A stretch of DNA of 64,000 nt from Bacteroidota bacterium. GTDB lineage: Bacteria > Bacteroidota > Bacteroidia > Chitinophagales > Chitinophagaceae. The stretch is taken from positions 1 to 64,000 of the forward strand of contig JAUZOE010000020.1 in assembly GCA_030706605.1 (NCBI GenBank), in the 5' to 3' direction. The translations under genes were made by a program, and so were the position numbers. The notes below the pieces were generated by a model. It did not search any database. It saw only the letters and a list, made by a program, of their open reading frames with translations, and was not told the DNA's origin. This document shows, one piece after another, positions 57,008 through 64,000 of this stretch. Numbering within the stretch: position 1 is the first letter of the stretch; each line of letters opens with the position of its first letter.

Positions 57008-57406
57008 TTATTGTTTAATAGATTCTATATATTGTTTTTTTAAAGAGCGAAACTTTACTATGTCTTTCTTTTGGCTATTTTTATACCCACATAACACGAC
57101 CAATTTGCCATTAAAGATCTTAATTGCATATACTCGTAAGTCTCTATATTTAAATTCAAACTCTTTTACTAACTCTCCACGAGGAGTTATATCTTTGAAT
57201 TTATCAGGTGAAACCGTTTCTAAATTAGCGACTCTGTTCATTATCCCTATAATCCCTGCAAGTAAATTGGAATATTTTCTTTCCAGGTAATTCCCAAACT
57301 CATCGAACACTCCTATTTCTTCATTGCCATCTTTATTTATGACAAGTTGTTTGCATTCCTGCCTGCCGTTTACCTCCTCAATATTTTTAATAACGAATTT
57401 ACGCAT
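57008..57406 (-). CDS. RelE/HigB-like toxin (first gene of the TAC module)
   Basis: 132 aa from the ATG at 57406 (an upstream TTG at 57424 lies inside the operator and is less likely). The C-terminal half has the RelE/HigB strand pattern FEFKYRDLRVYAIKIFNGKL...VLCGYKNSQKKDIVKFRSL, resembling Gp49-like HigB toxins that cleave mRNA on the ribosome. The first 60 residues are less typical. Catalytic residues are not certain. Gene order toxin, antitoxin, chaperone matches the M. tuberculosis Rv1955-Rv1957 type. Confidence 0.68.
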   Translation of the reverse strand: MRKFVIKNIEEVNGRQECKQLVINKDGNEEIGVFDEFGNYLERKYSNLLAGIIGIMNRVANLETVSPDKFKDITPRGELVKEFEFKYRDLRVYAIKIFNGKLVVLCGYKNSQKKDIVKFRSLKKQYIESIKQ

Positions 57407-57408
57407 AA

Positions 57409-57434
57409 AAAAGTTTACTTGCAACTAAACTTTT
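57409..57434. promoter_or_regulatory. Inverted repeat at the start of the TAC operon, candidate autoregulatory operator
   Basis: AAAAGTTTA and TAAACTTTT are perfect 9-bp arms with an 8-bp spacer, 2 nt upstream of the toxin ATG. Such a site is expected for binding by the XRE antitoxin. Confidence 0.6.
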
Positions 57435-57522
57435 GTTTTTTTTCTTAAATTTGCAGTTTTCCACAAAAAAATATAACAAAATAAGTCTTTATAAAATAAT
57501 TAACAAATTAAAGTGAATAAAA

Positions 57523-57556
57523 TGCTTGTTCGGTCAAGCATAAAGTATTATCTTTG
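57523..57556 (+). promoter_or_regulatory. Promoter-operator module of the transposase gene
   Basis: The perfect hairpin TGCTTGTTCGGTCAAGCA (57523-57540) contains TTG at 57526-57528. TATCTTTG (57549-57556) follows after 20 nt and the ATG at 57561 is 4 nt further. The repeat over the -33 box suggests repression by a protein binding it, possibly the transposase. Confidence 0.6.
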
Positions 57557-57560
57557 GTTT

Positions 57561-58388
57561 ATGAATAAGTTACCTATATCTAAAAAAGTGCAAATAATTA
57601 ATCTTCTGGTTGAAGGTTCATCTTTGCGTGCTGCATCAAGAATAGCTGATGTATCAATCAATACAGTAACAAAACTACTGGTTGACGTAGGCAGAGCGTG
57701 TCAAAAATTTCACAATGAGAAAGTGGTAAATGTTTCAACAAAACGTATTCAGTGTGACGAAATTTGGAGTTTTGTTTATGCTAAGGATAAGAACGTAACA
57801 CAAGAACAAAAAGAAGGTGGTGCTGGTGATGCATGGACATGGGTAGGCATAGACGCAGATACAAAACTGGTTGTTTCATGGTTTGTTGGTAATCGTGATG
57901 CTGATTCAGCAAATATTTTTATGAATGATGTTGCAACAAGATTAAAGAATAGGGTGCAATTAACCACAGATGGATTAAAAGCCTATTTAGAAGCCGTTAC
58001 TGAAAACTTTGGTAGCCAAATTGACTTTGCTCAATTGATTAAATTATATGGCGGTAGTGAAGGCGCAGGTAATGAAAAGAAATATAGTCCTGCTGAATGT
58101 ACAGGCGCAAAGAAACATGCCGTTTCTGGTAATCCAGACCCTAAACATATTTCAACTTCTTACGTAGAAAGGCAAAACTTAACTATGCGTATGCATATGA
58201 GAAGATTTACAAGGCTTACAAATGGGTTCAGTAAGAAAATTGAAAACCATTGCTATGCTATTGCCCTTCATTTTGTTTATTACAACTTCGTAAAGATTCA
58301 TAAAACATTGCGTGTGCCACCTGCAATGGAAGCCGGATTGATAAAAAGGTTAATGAGTATTGAAGATATTGTTAGATTAGCGGATTAA
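57561..58388 (+). CDS. IS1-like family transposase (DDE)
   Basis: 275 aa from MNKLPISKKVQIINLLVEGS. Upstream in-frame starts at 57513 and 57522 exist, but they would place the promoter inside the gene. The N-terminus has a helix-turn-helix (LRAASRIADVSINTVTKLLV). The DDE catalytic core can be followed: first Asp in RIQCDEIWSFVYAKD, second in LTTDGLKAYL, and Glu in TSYVERQNLTMRMHMRRF. It is one uninterrupted ORF, unlike classic IS1 with its programmed frameshift, and matches the single-ORF IS1 branch. It presumably moves the whole 3.6-kb element. Confidence 0.85.
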   Translation: MNKLPISKKVQIINLLVEGSSLRAASRIADVSINTVTKLLVDVGRACQKFHNEKVVNVSTKRIQCDEIWSFVYAKDKNVTQEQKEGGAGDAWTWVGIDADTKLVVSWFVGNRDADSANIFMNDVATRLKNRVQLTTDGLKAYLEAVTENFGSQIDFAQLIKLYGGSEGAGNEKKYSPAECTGAKKHAVSGNPDPKHISTSYVERQNLTMRMHMRRFTRLTNGFSKKIENHCYAIALHFVYYNFVKIHKTLRVPPAMEAGLIKRLMSIEDIVRLAD

Positions 58389-58453
58389 TGGCAATTATTC
58401 TGCTATATTTTATTTTGAGTATATAGACTGTATATTGTGGTAAATATGGTTAA

Positions 58454-59085
58454 ATGAAATCAGTAAAACAAGCATCTACGCCAAAATTAAATACCTTCCA
58501 AAGAATAAAAATATACTTCAAAAAATTTAAAACATTCATTTATAAGCATATAAGATTTGCTTTATTAATATCTCTTATAGGTGGTGTCCCTGGATTAATA
58601 AATGTTTGGAATTGGACTCATCAAAATCCTGAATTTGTATTTCATACTGAGACTATAACTTATGGGGATTTTTCCAGTATCCCTAATTCAAAAATTATGA
58701 CAGGTAAATATTATTTAATTTCAGGAGCTATATATAATTCAGGGAATGAACCCTTTTCCCATATTTTTTTGAAATAGAAGCAACATACGATGATACAGTA
58801 ATATACAGTCAATCTCGGCCAGTTGATAGCTCCAAAACCGATACAAGACAAATATATAACAATGATCTATCAAGAACCATTAAAGTTAATTCAATGGATG
58901 CATCCTTTGGGACACTTTTTTTCCCAATTAATTTTACTAATTATGATATTTCAAAGATTAAGTCATTAAAAATTAAGTGTATGGATATACTATTAAAAAA
59001 AAGGTCATATAGCATAGATGTTGGGGCTTTTACCCATCGAGATGGAGAATACTATTTCCCTAAAACTGGTCAAAAAAATTATTAG
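58454..59085 (+). pseudogene. Transposon passenger membrane protein, frameshifted in a T7 tract
   Basis: Reading runs from MKSVKQASTPKLNTFQRIKI through one membrane helix (FALLISLIGGVPGLINVW) to HIFLK-stop at 58777. Adding one T to the run of seven at 58764-58770 gives HIFFEIEATYDDTVIYSQS and continues open to 59085, about 210 aa in total. I do not recognise the family. It looks like a single-pass anchor with an external beta-rich domain. It could be a real lesion, slippage or a sequence error. Confidence 0.55.
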
Positions 59086-59089
59086 ATTT

Positions 59090-59245
59090 TTAAGATAAGA
59101 AAAGAAAGAATAAAATAAAAAATATTAAGAATATCGCATAAATTACAATGGCTATAATTCCATACATCATATAATGAATTATTACAATTAAGCAGAGTAA
59201 TATTATAAATACAATAAATTTTATGTTGTCTGTATATTTTGACAT
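59090..59245 (-). CDS. Possible 51-aa hydrophobic membrane peptide
   Basis: ATG at 59245, stop at 59090-59092. After MSKYTDNIKF nearly all residues are Ile, Leu, Phe, Val and Tyr, enough for one or two membrane helices. AT-rich DNA can give such ORFs by chance, and no clear promoter is seen. It is convergent with the preceding passenger gene. Confidence 0.3.
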   Translation of the reverse strand: MSKYTDNIKFIVFIILLCLIVIIHYMMYGIIAIVIYAIFLIFFILFFLFLS

Positions 59246-59293
59246 TTTAAGTAGATTAGAGATGAATTGAAAGATAAATATGAGAATATAAAA

Positions 59294-59311
59294 TGCTTAT
59301 TCGCTCAAGCA
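59294..59311. repeat. Subterminal copy of the TGCTT...AAGCA repeat
   Basis: TGCTTATTCGCTCAAGCA matches the copy before the transposase at 16 of 18 positions, but no -7 box follows. It lies 54 nt from the right end; the left copy lies 37 nt from the left end. Confidence 0.65.
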
Positions 59312-59346
59312 TATTATATAAAAGCAAAGGGGGAATAAATAGTTTT

Positions 59347-59365
59347 TTCAAACTGAGACACTACC
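59347..59365 (-). repeat. Right terminal inverted repeat (19 bp)
   Basis: TTCAAACTGAGACACTACC, exact reverse complement of the left end. Confidence 0.93.
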
Positions 59366-59373
59366 GGAAATTC
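59366..59373 (+). repeat. Target site duplication, right copy
   Basis: GGAAATTC directly after the right terminal inverted repeat, identical to 55792-55799. Confidence 0.85.
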
Positions 59374-59378
59374 ATTCT

Positions 59379-59410
59379 TTTGGGAGATGATTTTGATTAA
59401 AGTAGTTTTG
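59379..59410 (+). promoter_or_regulatory. Promoter of metG, just outside the transposon
   Basis: TTTG (59379-59382), 20-nt spacer, TAGTTTTG (59403-59410). The -33 box begins 5 nt after the target duplication, so the insertion left this promoter whole. Confidence 0.6.
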
Positions 59411-59437
59411 CAGACTTATAAAATCGAAGATTTAAAA

Positions 59438-61579
59438 ATGACTTCTCCTTCAAGATATTTACTCACAGCAGCCCTTCCATATGCCAACGGACCTGTTCAT
59501 ATAGGCCACCTGGCAGGTTGTTATCTGCCTGCAGATATTTATGCCCGATATTTAAGAGCTAAAAAACTCGATGTAAAATTTGTATGCGGTAGTGATGAGC
59601 ATGGCGTACCTATTACTATAAGGGCTATGAAAGAAAATATTACACCACAGCAGGTGGTTGATAAATTCCATGCTATTATCAAAGAGAGTTTTGCTGAAAT
59701 GGGTATTTCATTTGACATCTATTCCCGTACGTCAAATCCTGTTCATCATAAAACAGCATCAGATTTTTTTTTAAATCTTTATGAAAAAGGGTTGTTTGAA
59801 GAAAAGGAAACAGAACAGTATTATGATGAAGAAAAGCAAACATTTTTAGCCGACAGGTATATTACCGGCACTTGCCCCGTTTGTGGAAATCCAAATGCTT
59901 TTGGTGATCAATGCGAAAAATGTGGTTCCTCATTAAGTCCTGAGCAATTAATTAACCCACACAGCACGTTAAGCGATGCGGTTCCTATAAAAAAGAAAAC
60001 GAAGCACTGGTATTTCCCTTTGCAGAATTACGAAGAGTTTTTACGGAAATGGATACTCGAAGATCATAAAGAATGGAAAAATAATGTATACGGCCAGTGT
60101 AAAAGTTGGCTGGATAAAGGTTTGCAGCCGCGTGCAATGACAAGAGACAGCAACTGGGGTATTCCGGTTCCTTTGCCTGATGCAGATGGAAAAGTCCTGT
60201 ATGTTTGGTTCGATGCGCCTATCGGTTACATTTCTGCTACGAAGGAACTTATGGATAATTGGAAAGATTATTGGTACAGCGAAGACACAAAACTGGTGCA
60301 TTTTATAGGAAAAGATAATATTGTTTTTCATTGTATTATTTTCCCAGCAATGTTGAAAGCGCATGGCGATTTTGTGCTACCTGATAATGTGCCTGCCAAT
60401 GAGTTTTTAAATATTGAAGGCCAGAAAGTTTCTACCAGTCGCAACTGGGCAGTTTGGGTAGATGAATATTTGAAAGATTTTCCCGACCAGCAGGATGTGC
60501 TTCGTTATGTACTTTGTGCAAATGCTCCGGAAACAAAGGATAATGATTTTACCTGGAAAGATTTCCAGGATAGGAATAATAGTGAACTGGTATCCATTTT
60601 TGGCAATTTTGTCAACCGCACTTTTGTTTTGATGCATAAACTTTGTAAAGGAAAAGTTCCTTCCTTACATGTTGATATTTTAGATGGAGCAGATAACAAA
60701 ATGGTTGGAGAATTTGCCCAAACTAAAATCAAAATTGAAAGTTTATTAGAGCAATATAAATTCCGTGATGCATTGTATGAAGTAATTGACCTCGCAAGAA
60801 AAGGCAATAAATACATGCAGGATAAACAGCCATGGATCGTGGCAAAGCAGACTGGAAATGATGGAGAGTTGACAACTGAGGCACAAAACCAGGTAGATAA
60901 TTGCCTCCATATTTGTTTGCAGCTTTGTGCCAATCTCGCCATTTTTGTCAATCCTTTTTTACCCTTTACCGCGCAGAAAATGATTCATATGATGAAAGTG
61001 GTTGATAAAATTCTTGATTGGGAAAATGGTGGAAAATTAAAGTTATTAAGCACCGGTTATTCTTTGAGACCCCCTGAATTATTGTTTAGAAAAATTGAAG
61101 ACGCCGAAGTGGAAGCACAAATTGAAAAGTTAAATAAAGGATTGGCAGAGGCTTCAGGTGCTCAGCCGAAAAGTGCAAAAATTGCCCAGGCTTCAAAAAA
61201 TACTGATTTGAAAGAAATGAAAGAAAATAAACCCCAGGTTCCGAACTTAAAACCAAATATCGTTTTTGATGATTTTGCAAAAATTGACTTGAAAGTTGGT
61301 GCTATTATTTCTGCAGAAAAAGTTGAAAAAGCGGATAAACTATTAAAGCTTGAAATTGATCTTGGTTTTGAAAAAAGAATTATTCTTTCGGGCATTGCGC
61401 AACATTTTTCTCCCGAAGAAATTATTGGAAAGCAGGTGGTGGTGGTGGCCAATCTTGCTCCCAGGAAAATGCGTGGTATAGAAAGTAATGGTATGATTTT
61501 AATGGCAGAAGATAGTGAAGGAAAATTGTATTTTGTGCAGCCAGAAAGCGTGATTGGCAACGGGAGCGGGGTTAGTTAG
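59438..61579 (+). CDS. metG: Methionine--tRNA ligase
   Basis: 713 aa from the ATG at 59438. An upstream ATG at 59387 lies inside the promoter and adds residues with no family match. The class I motif HIGH is in [11 protein letters not shown], and KMSKS appears as KVSTS in [11 protein letters not shown] zinc knuckle (CPVCGN...CEKCG) lies in the connective domain. The last 110 residues form an EMAP-II/Trbp-like tRNA-binding domain ([35 protein letters not shown]). All expected domains are present. Confidence 0.95.
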   Translation: MTSPSRYLLTAALPYANGPVHIGHLAGCYLPADIYARYLRAKKLDVKFVCGSDEHGVPITIRAMKENITPQQVVDKFHAIIKESFAEMGISFDIYSRTSNPVHHKTASDFFLNLYEKGLFEEKETEQYYDEEKQTFLADRYITGTCPVCGNPNAFGDQCEKCGSSLSPEQLINPHSTLSDAVPIKKKTKHWYFPLQNYEEFLRKWILEDHKEWKNNVYGQCKSWLDKGLQPRAMTRDSNWGIPVPLPDADGKVLYVWFDAPIGYISATKELMDNWKDYWYSEDTKLVHFIGKDNIVFHCIIFPAMLKAHGDFVLPDNVPANEFLNIEGQKVSTSRNWAVWVDEYLKDFPDQQDVLRYVLCANAPETKDNDFTWKDFQDRNNSELVSIFGNFVNRTFVLMHKLCKGKVPSLHVDILDGADNKMVGEFAQTKIKIESLLEQYKFRDALYEVIDLARKGNKYMQDKQPWIVAKQTGNDGELTTEAQNQVDNCLHICLQLCANLAIFVNPFLPFTAQKMIHMMKVVDKILDWENGGKLKLLSTGYSLRPPELLFRKIEDAEVEAQIEKLNKGLAEASGAQPKSAKIAQASKNTDLKEMKENKPQVPNLKPNIVFDDFAKIDLKVGAIISAEKVEKADKLLKLEIDLGFEKRIILSGIAQHFSPEEIIGKQVVVVANLAPRKMRGIESNGMILMAEDSEGKLYFVQPESVIGNGSGVS

Positions 61580-61607
61580 TGATTATCGAATTTATTGAAA
61601 CTTTTGG

Positions 61608-61639
61608 AATGGGGCTGATGAACTGCCCCCATTTAATTT
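61608..61639 (+). terminator. Possible terminator after metG
   Basis: AATGGGG (61608-61614) pairs with CCCCATT (61627-61633), followed by the modest T-rich TTAATTTC. GC-rich stem but weak tail. Confidence 0.45.
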
Positions 61640-61741
61640 CAAACCGGGTTGAAGTTCACGATTAAATATATTCCTCTTTTTTACGCAACTAAAAATAGCT
61701 TAATTTAGATTTTTAAATAGTTGTTTAACTAACTAAATTTT

Positions 61742-64000
61742 ATGTTACACAAAAGAAATATCAACAAAGTAACGGTTTTGGGTAGTGGAGTTATGGGAAG
61801 CCGTATCGCCTGTCATTTTGCGGGTATAGGAGTACAGGTTTTGTTGCTTGACATAGTTCCCTCCGGTTCTCCGAAGGAAGGAGAGGAAAAAATCTTCAGA
61901 AACAAAATTGTAAATGAAGCGCTTGCCGCGGCAGTAAAATCTTCACCTTCGCCATTATATACCAAAGATGTTTTAAAAAATATTACGACTGGAAATTTTG
62001 AAGACAATATGAAAGATATTGTTTCCAGCGACTGGATTATTGAAGTGGTAGTGGAAAGATTAGATATTAAAAAACAGGTTTTTGACCAGGTGGAAAAATT
62101 CCGAAAACCCGGCACCCTCATTACTTCGAATACTTCAGGTATTCCTATTCACCTGATGGCAGAAGGTAGAAGCGATGATTTTAAAAAACATTTTTGTGGT
62201 ACCCATTTTTTTAATCCGCCTCGGTATTTAAGACTATTGGAAATAATTCCTACTTCGTTTACTGATCCTGGAGTAGTTGATTTTTTGATGCATTATGGAG
62301 ATTTGTTTTTGGGTAAAACAACTGTTTTGTGCAAAGACACGCCTGCGTTCATTGCCAATAGGATTGGGGTTTTCAGCATCATGTCTATTTTTCACATAAT
62401 GGATAAATTAGACCTGGATATTGATGAAATAGAGGCGCTTACAGGCCCTGTGATTGGACGTCCCAAGTCCGCTATATTTCGCACAGCGGATGTGGTAGGA
62501 ATTGATACTTTGGTAAAAGTGGCCATGGGTGTTAAAGAAAATTGCCCCACTGACGAAGCCAAAGAAATTTTTGAAATTCCCGGATGGCTGCAGAAAATGG
62601 TGGATAACAAATGGCTTGGTGATAAAACAGGACAGGGTTTTTTTAAGAAAATAAAATCAACAGATGGGCAAAAAGAAATTCTGACTTTGGATTTAAAAAC
62701 ATTTGAATATGCTCCGCGGCAAAAACCAAAGTTTGCAACTATCGAAACTGCAAAACCGATAGAAGATATAAAACAACGAATAAAAATTTTATCAAAAGGG
62801 ACTGATAAAGCGGGAGAATTTTACAGGCAATTTCATTACAATCTTTTTTCTTATATATCAAATCGTATCCCTGAAATAAGCGATGAGATTTATCGCATCG
62901 ATGATGCTATGAAAGCAGGATTCGGTTGGGAGATCGGGGCTTTTGAAACATGGGATATTTTGGGTGTTAAGGATACTACTGACGCGATGAAAGAAGCAGG
63001 TTTTGCCGTGGCTTCATGGGTGAATGATTTTATTAAAGAGGGAAATACTTCTTTTTATAAAGTGGAAAATGGAAAGCGGTTATGCTATGACGTTAGTGCT
63101 AAGAAGTATTTGTCACTCCCTGGTGGTGATTCCTTTATCATTTTGAGTGATCTAAAAGAAAAAGCCGTTTGGAAAAATACTGCTTGCAATTTATATGACC
63201 TCGGTGATGATGTGGTGGGGCTTCAATGGAATACTAAAATGGGAAGCATTGGGAGCGAAGTTCTCGAAGCTTTGAACCAATCAATTTCTATTGCAGAAGA
63301 AAAATATAAAGGATTGGTGATAGCGAACGAAGGGCCGCAATTTAGTGCCGGCGCTAATGTAGGAATGATATTTATGCTGGCCGCCGAACAGGAATATGAA
63401 GAACTGGATATGGCGATCCGGTTATTTCAAAATACCATGATGAGAGTTCGCTATTCTTCGATTCCTGTAGTAGTGGCTCCACATAGTTTGACATTAGGAG
63501 GCGCCTGCGAAATGTCTCTCCATAGTGATAAAGTACAGGCTGCTGCTGAAACCTATATTGGTCTTGTAGAGCTGGGGGTCGGACTTATTCCGGGAGGGGG
63601 CGGTACCAAAGAATTTGCCCTACGCGCTTCTGATGAAATGCAACATAATGAACCCGAAACTATTCCCTTACAAAACCGGTTTATTACAATAGGAACAGCA
63701 AAAGTTTCCACTTCTGCATTTGAGGCTTTTGAGTTGGGTATTTTACGGAAAGGGATAGACGAGGTTAGCATGAATCAATCAAGGAGAATTGCTAATGCCA
63801 AACAAGATGTGATTGATATTTTTGACCACGGTTATTCGAAGCCGGTTCAAAGAACCGATATTAAAGTTTTGGGCCGCTCAGGATTGGGAATGTTGTATTC
63901 AGGGATTAATGGGATGTTTCGTGGAAATTATATTAGCGAACATGATGTTCTGATTGCAAAAAAACTTGCTTATGTAATGTGTGGTGGCGATCTTAGCCAA
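61742..64000 (+). CDS. 3-hydroxyacyl-CoA dehydrogenase / enoyl-CoA hydratase, truncated by the window end
   Basis: Open for 753 codons from the ATG at 61742 to the window end without a stop. The N-terminal Rossmann motif is TVLGSGVMGSRIACHFAGIG, followed by the dehydrogenase motif HFFNPPRYLRLLEIIPT. A second region at about residues 490-640 is crotonase-like (GLVIANEGPQFSAGANVGMI, VVAPHSLTLGGACEMSLHSD, GLIPGGGGTKEFALRAS). The order dehydrogenase then hydratase matches FadN-type proteins of beta-oxidation rather than E. coli FadB. A thiolase gene (fadA) is expected downstream. Confidence 0.9.
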   Translation, partial: MLHKRNINKVTVLGSGVMGSRIACHFAGIGVQVLLLDIVPSGSPKEGEEKIFRNKIVNEALAAAVKSSPSPLYTKDVLKNITTGNFEDNMKDIVSSDWIIEVVVERLDIKKQVFDQVEKFRKPGTLITSNTSGIPIHLMAEGRSDDFKKHFCGTHFFNPPRYLRLLEIIPTSFTDPGVVDFLMHYGDLFLGKTTVLCKDTPAFIANRIGVFSIMSIFHIMDKLDLDIDEIEALTGPVIGRPKSAIFRTADVVGIDTLVKVAMGVKENCPTDEAKEIFEIPGWLQKMVDNKWLGDKTGQGFFKKIKSTDGQKEILTLDLKTFEYAPRQKPKFATIETAKPIEDIKQRIKILSKGTDKAGEFYRQFHYNLFSYISNRIPEISDEIYRIDDAMKAGFGWEIGAFETWDILGVKDTTDAMKEAGFAVASWVNDFIKEGNTSFYKVENGKRLCYDVSAKKYLSLPGGDSFIILSDLKEKAVWKNTACNLYDLGDDVVGLQWNTKMGSIGSEVLEALNQSISIAEEKYKGLVIANEGPQFSAGANVGMIFMLAAEQEYEELDMAIRLFQNTMMRVRYSSIPVVVAPHSLTLGGACEMSLHSDKVQAAAETYIGLVELGVGLIPGGGGTKEFALRASDEMQHNEPETIPLQNRFITIGTAKVSTSAFEAFELGILRKGIDEVSMNQSRRIANAKQDVIDIFDHGYSKPVQRTDIKVLGRSGLGMLYSGINGMFRGNYISEHDVLIAKKLAYVMCGGDLSQ

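Larger units (their letters stand above)
55800..59365. mobile_element. IS1-like transposon carrying a toxin-antitoxin-chaperone cassette
   Basis: 3566-bp element bounded by perfect 19-bp inverted repeats (55800-55818 and 59347-59365) and flanked by an 8-bp direct repeat, GGAAATTC. It holds, in order, a KGG-rich basic protein, a convergent SecB-like / XRE / RelE-HigB-like cassette, an IS1-like transposase, a frameshifted membrane protein and a possible small membrane ORF. Removing the element and one 8-bp copy would rejoin a plain divergent gap between the LD-carboxypeptidase and metG. GG at the tips and an 8-bp duplication fit the IS1 group. The intact ends and duplication suggest a fairly recent insertion. 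Confidence 0.88.

Noticed and set aside
57561-58388. Programmed frameshift in the transposase, as in classic IS1
   Set aside because: The gene is one open frame with all DDE regions present, so no frameshift is needed.
59387-59437. N-terminal extension of MetG from the ATG at 59387
   Set aside because: It overlaps a good promoter, and the added residues have no resemblance to MetG; the start at 59438 gives the usual N-terminus.
63670-63695. Further LacI operator-like sequence AAAACCGGTTTATT
   Set aside because: It lies deep in the hydroxyacyl-CoA dehydrogenase gene and lacks the flanking G and C of the core, so it is probably coding coincidence.

Overview
The window looks like chromosomal DNA of a Bacteroidota bacterium, probably in or near Chitinophagaceae. 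This is inferred from content, not from a database search. Supporting signs are a type IX secretion protein of the PorP/SprF family together with the T9SS regulator PorX, a fused lpxC-fabZ gene typical of the phylum, AT-rich intergenic DNA, and several promoters of the Bacteroidota form TTTG-N18-20-TAnnTTTG (before tRNA-Glu, pgk, metY and metG).

Layout. 1-12000 is housekeeping: porP/sprF, tRNA-Glu, an aminotransferase, tRNA-Met, recQ, tsaE, alanine dehydrogenase, an ABC ATPase and the lipid A block lpxA-lpxC/fabZ-lpxD, then an HD phosphohydrolase. 12135-13697 is porX. 13775-46686 is a large catabolic region. Its left arm reads leftward: a LacI regulator, a Na+/solute symporter with a frameshift in an A9 tract, a small membrane protein, a heme-binding PVC-type dehydrogenase, a GH27 alpha-galactosidase and a TIM-barrel isomerase. 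Its right arm reads rightward: a GH89 alpha-N-acetylglucosaminidase, a seven-gene myo-inositol catabolic operon (iolJ-B-C-D-A-E-G), a second GH27, a GH28, a PI-PLC fused to a GH43-like propeller, a GH92 mannosidase, a frameshifted GH35 and a GH36-like enzyme. No SusC/SusD pair is present. 46743-49177 is metY-metX behind a long structured leader. 49812-55778 holds pgk, lemA with two TPM genes, a methyltransferase and two LD-carboxypeptidases. 59438-64000 is metG and the start of a fatty-acid oxidation gene.

Two systems stand out. (1) 55800-59365 is a complete mobile element with 19-bp perfect terminal inverted repeats and an 8-bp target duplication. It carries an IS1-like transposase, a small KGG-rich basic protein, and a toxin / XRE antitoxin / SecB-like chaperone cassette (a TAC system). 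The KGG gene and the transposase gene share one promoter layout: a TGCTT...AAGCA repeat over the -33 box, then N20, TAnnTTTG and an ATG 3-4 nt later. (2) The catabolic region joins an inositol-phospholipid-cleaving enzyme, glycosidases for alpha-GlcNAc, alpha-Man, alpha-Gal and beta-Gal, and a whole inositol pathway. A perfect 20-bp palindrome lies upstream of lacI, and its 12-bp core recurs across the start codon of the first iol gene. I infer a locus for harvesting glycosylated inositol compounds (plant GIPC-like lipids, GPI-like glycans or galactinol-type sugars).

Three genes (symporter, GH35, a transposon passenger) carry single-nucleotide frameshifts, two of them in homopolymers. They may be real lesions, phase-variable tracts or sequence errors; the sequence alone cannot decide.
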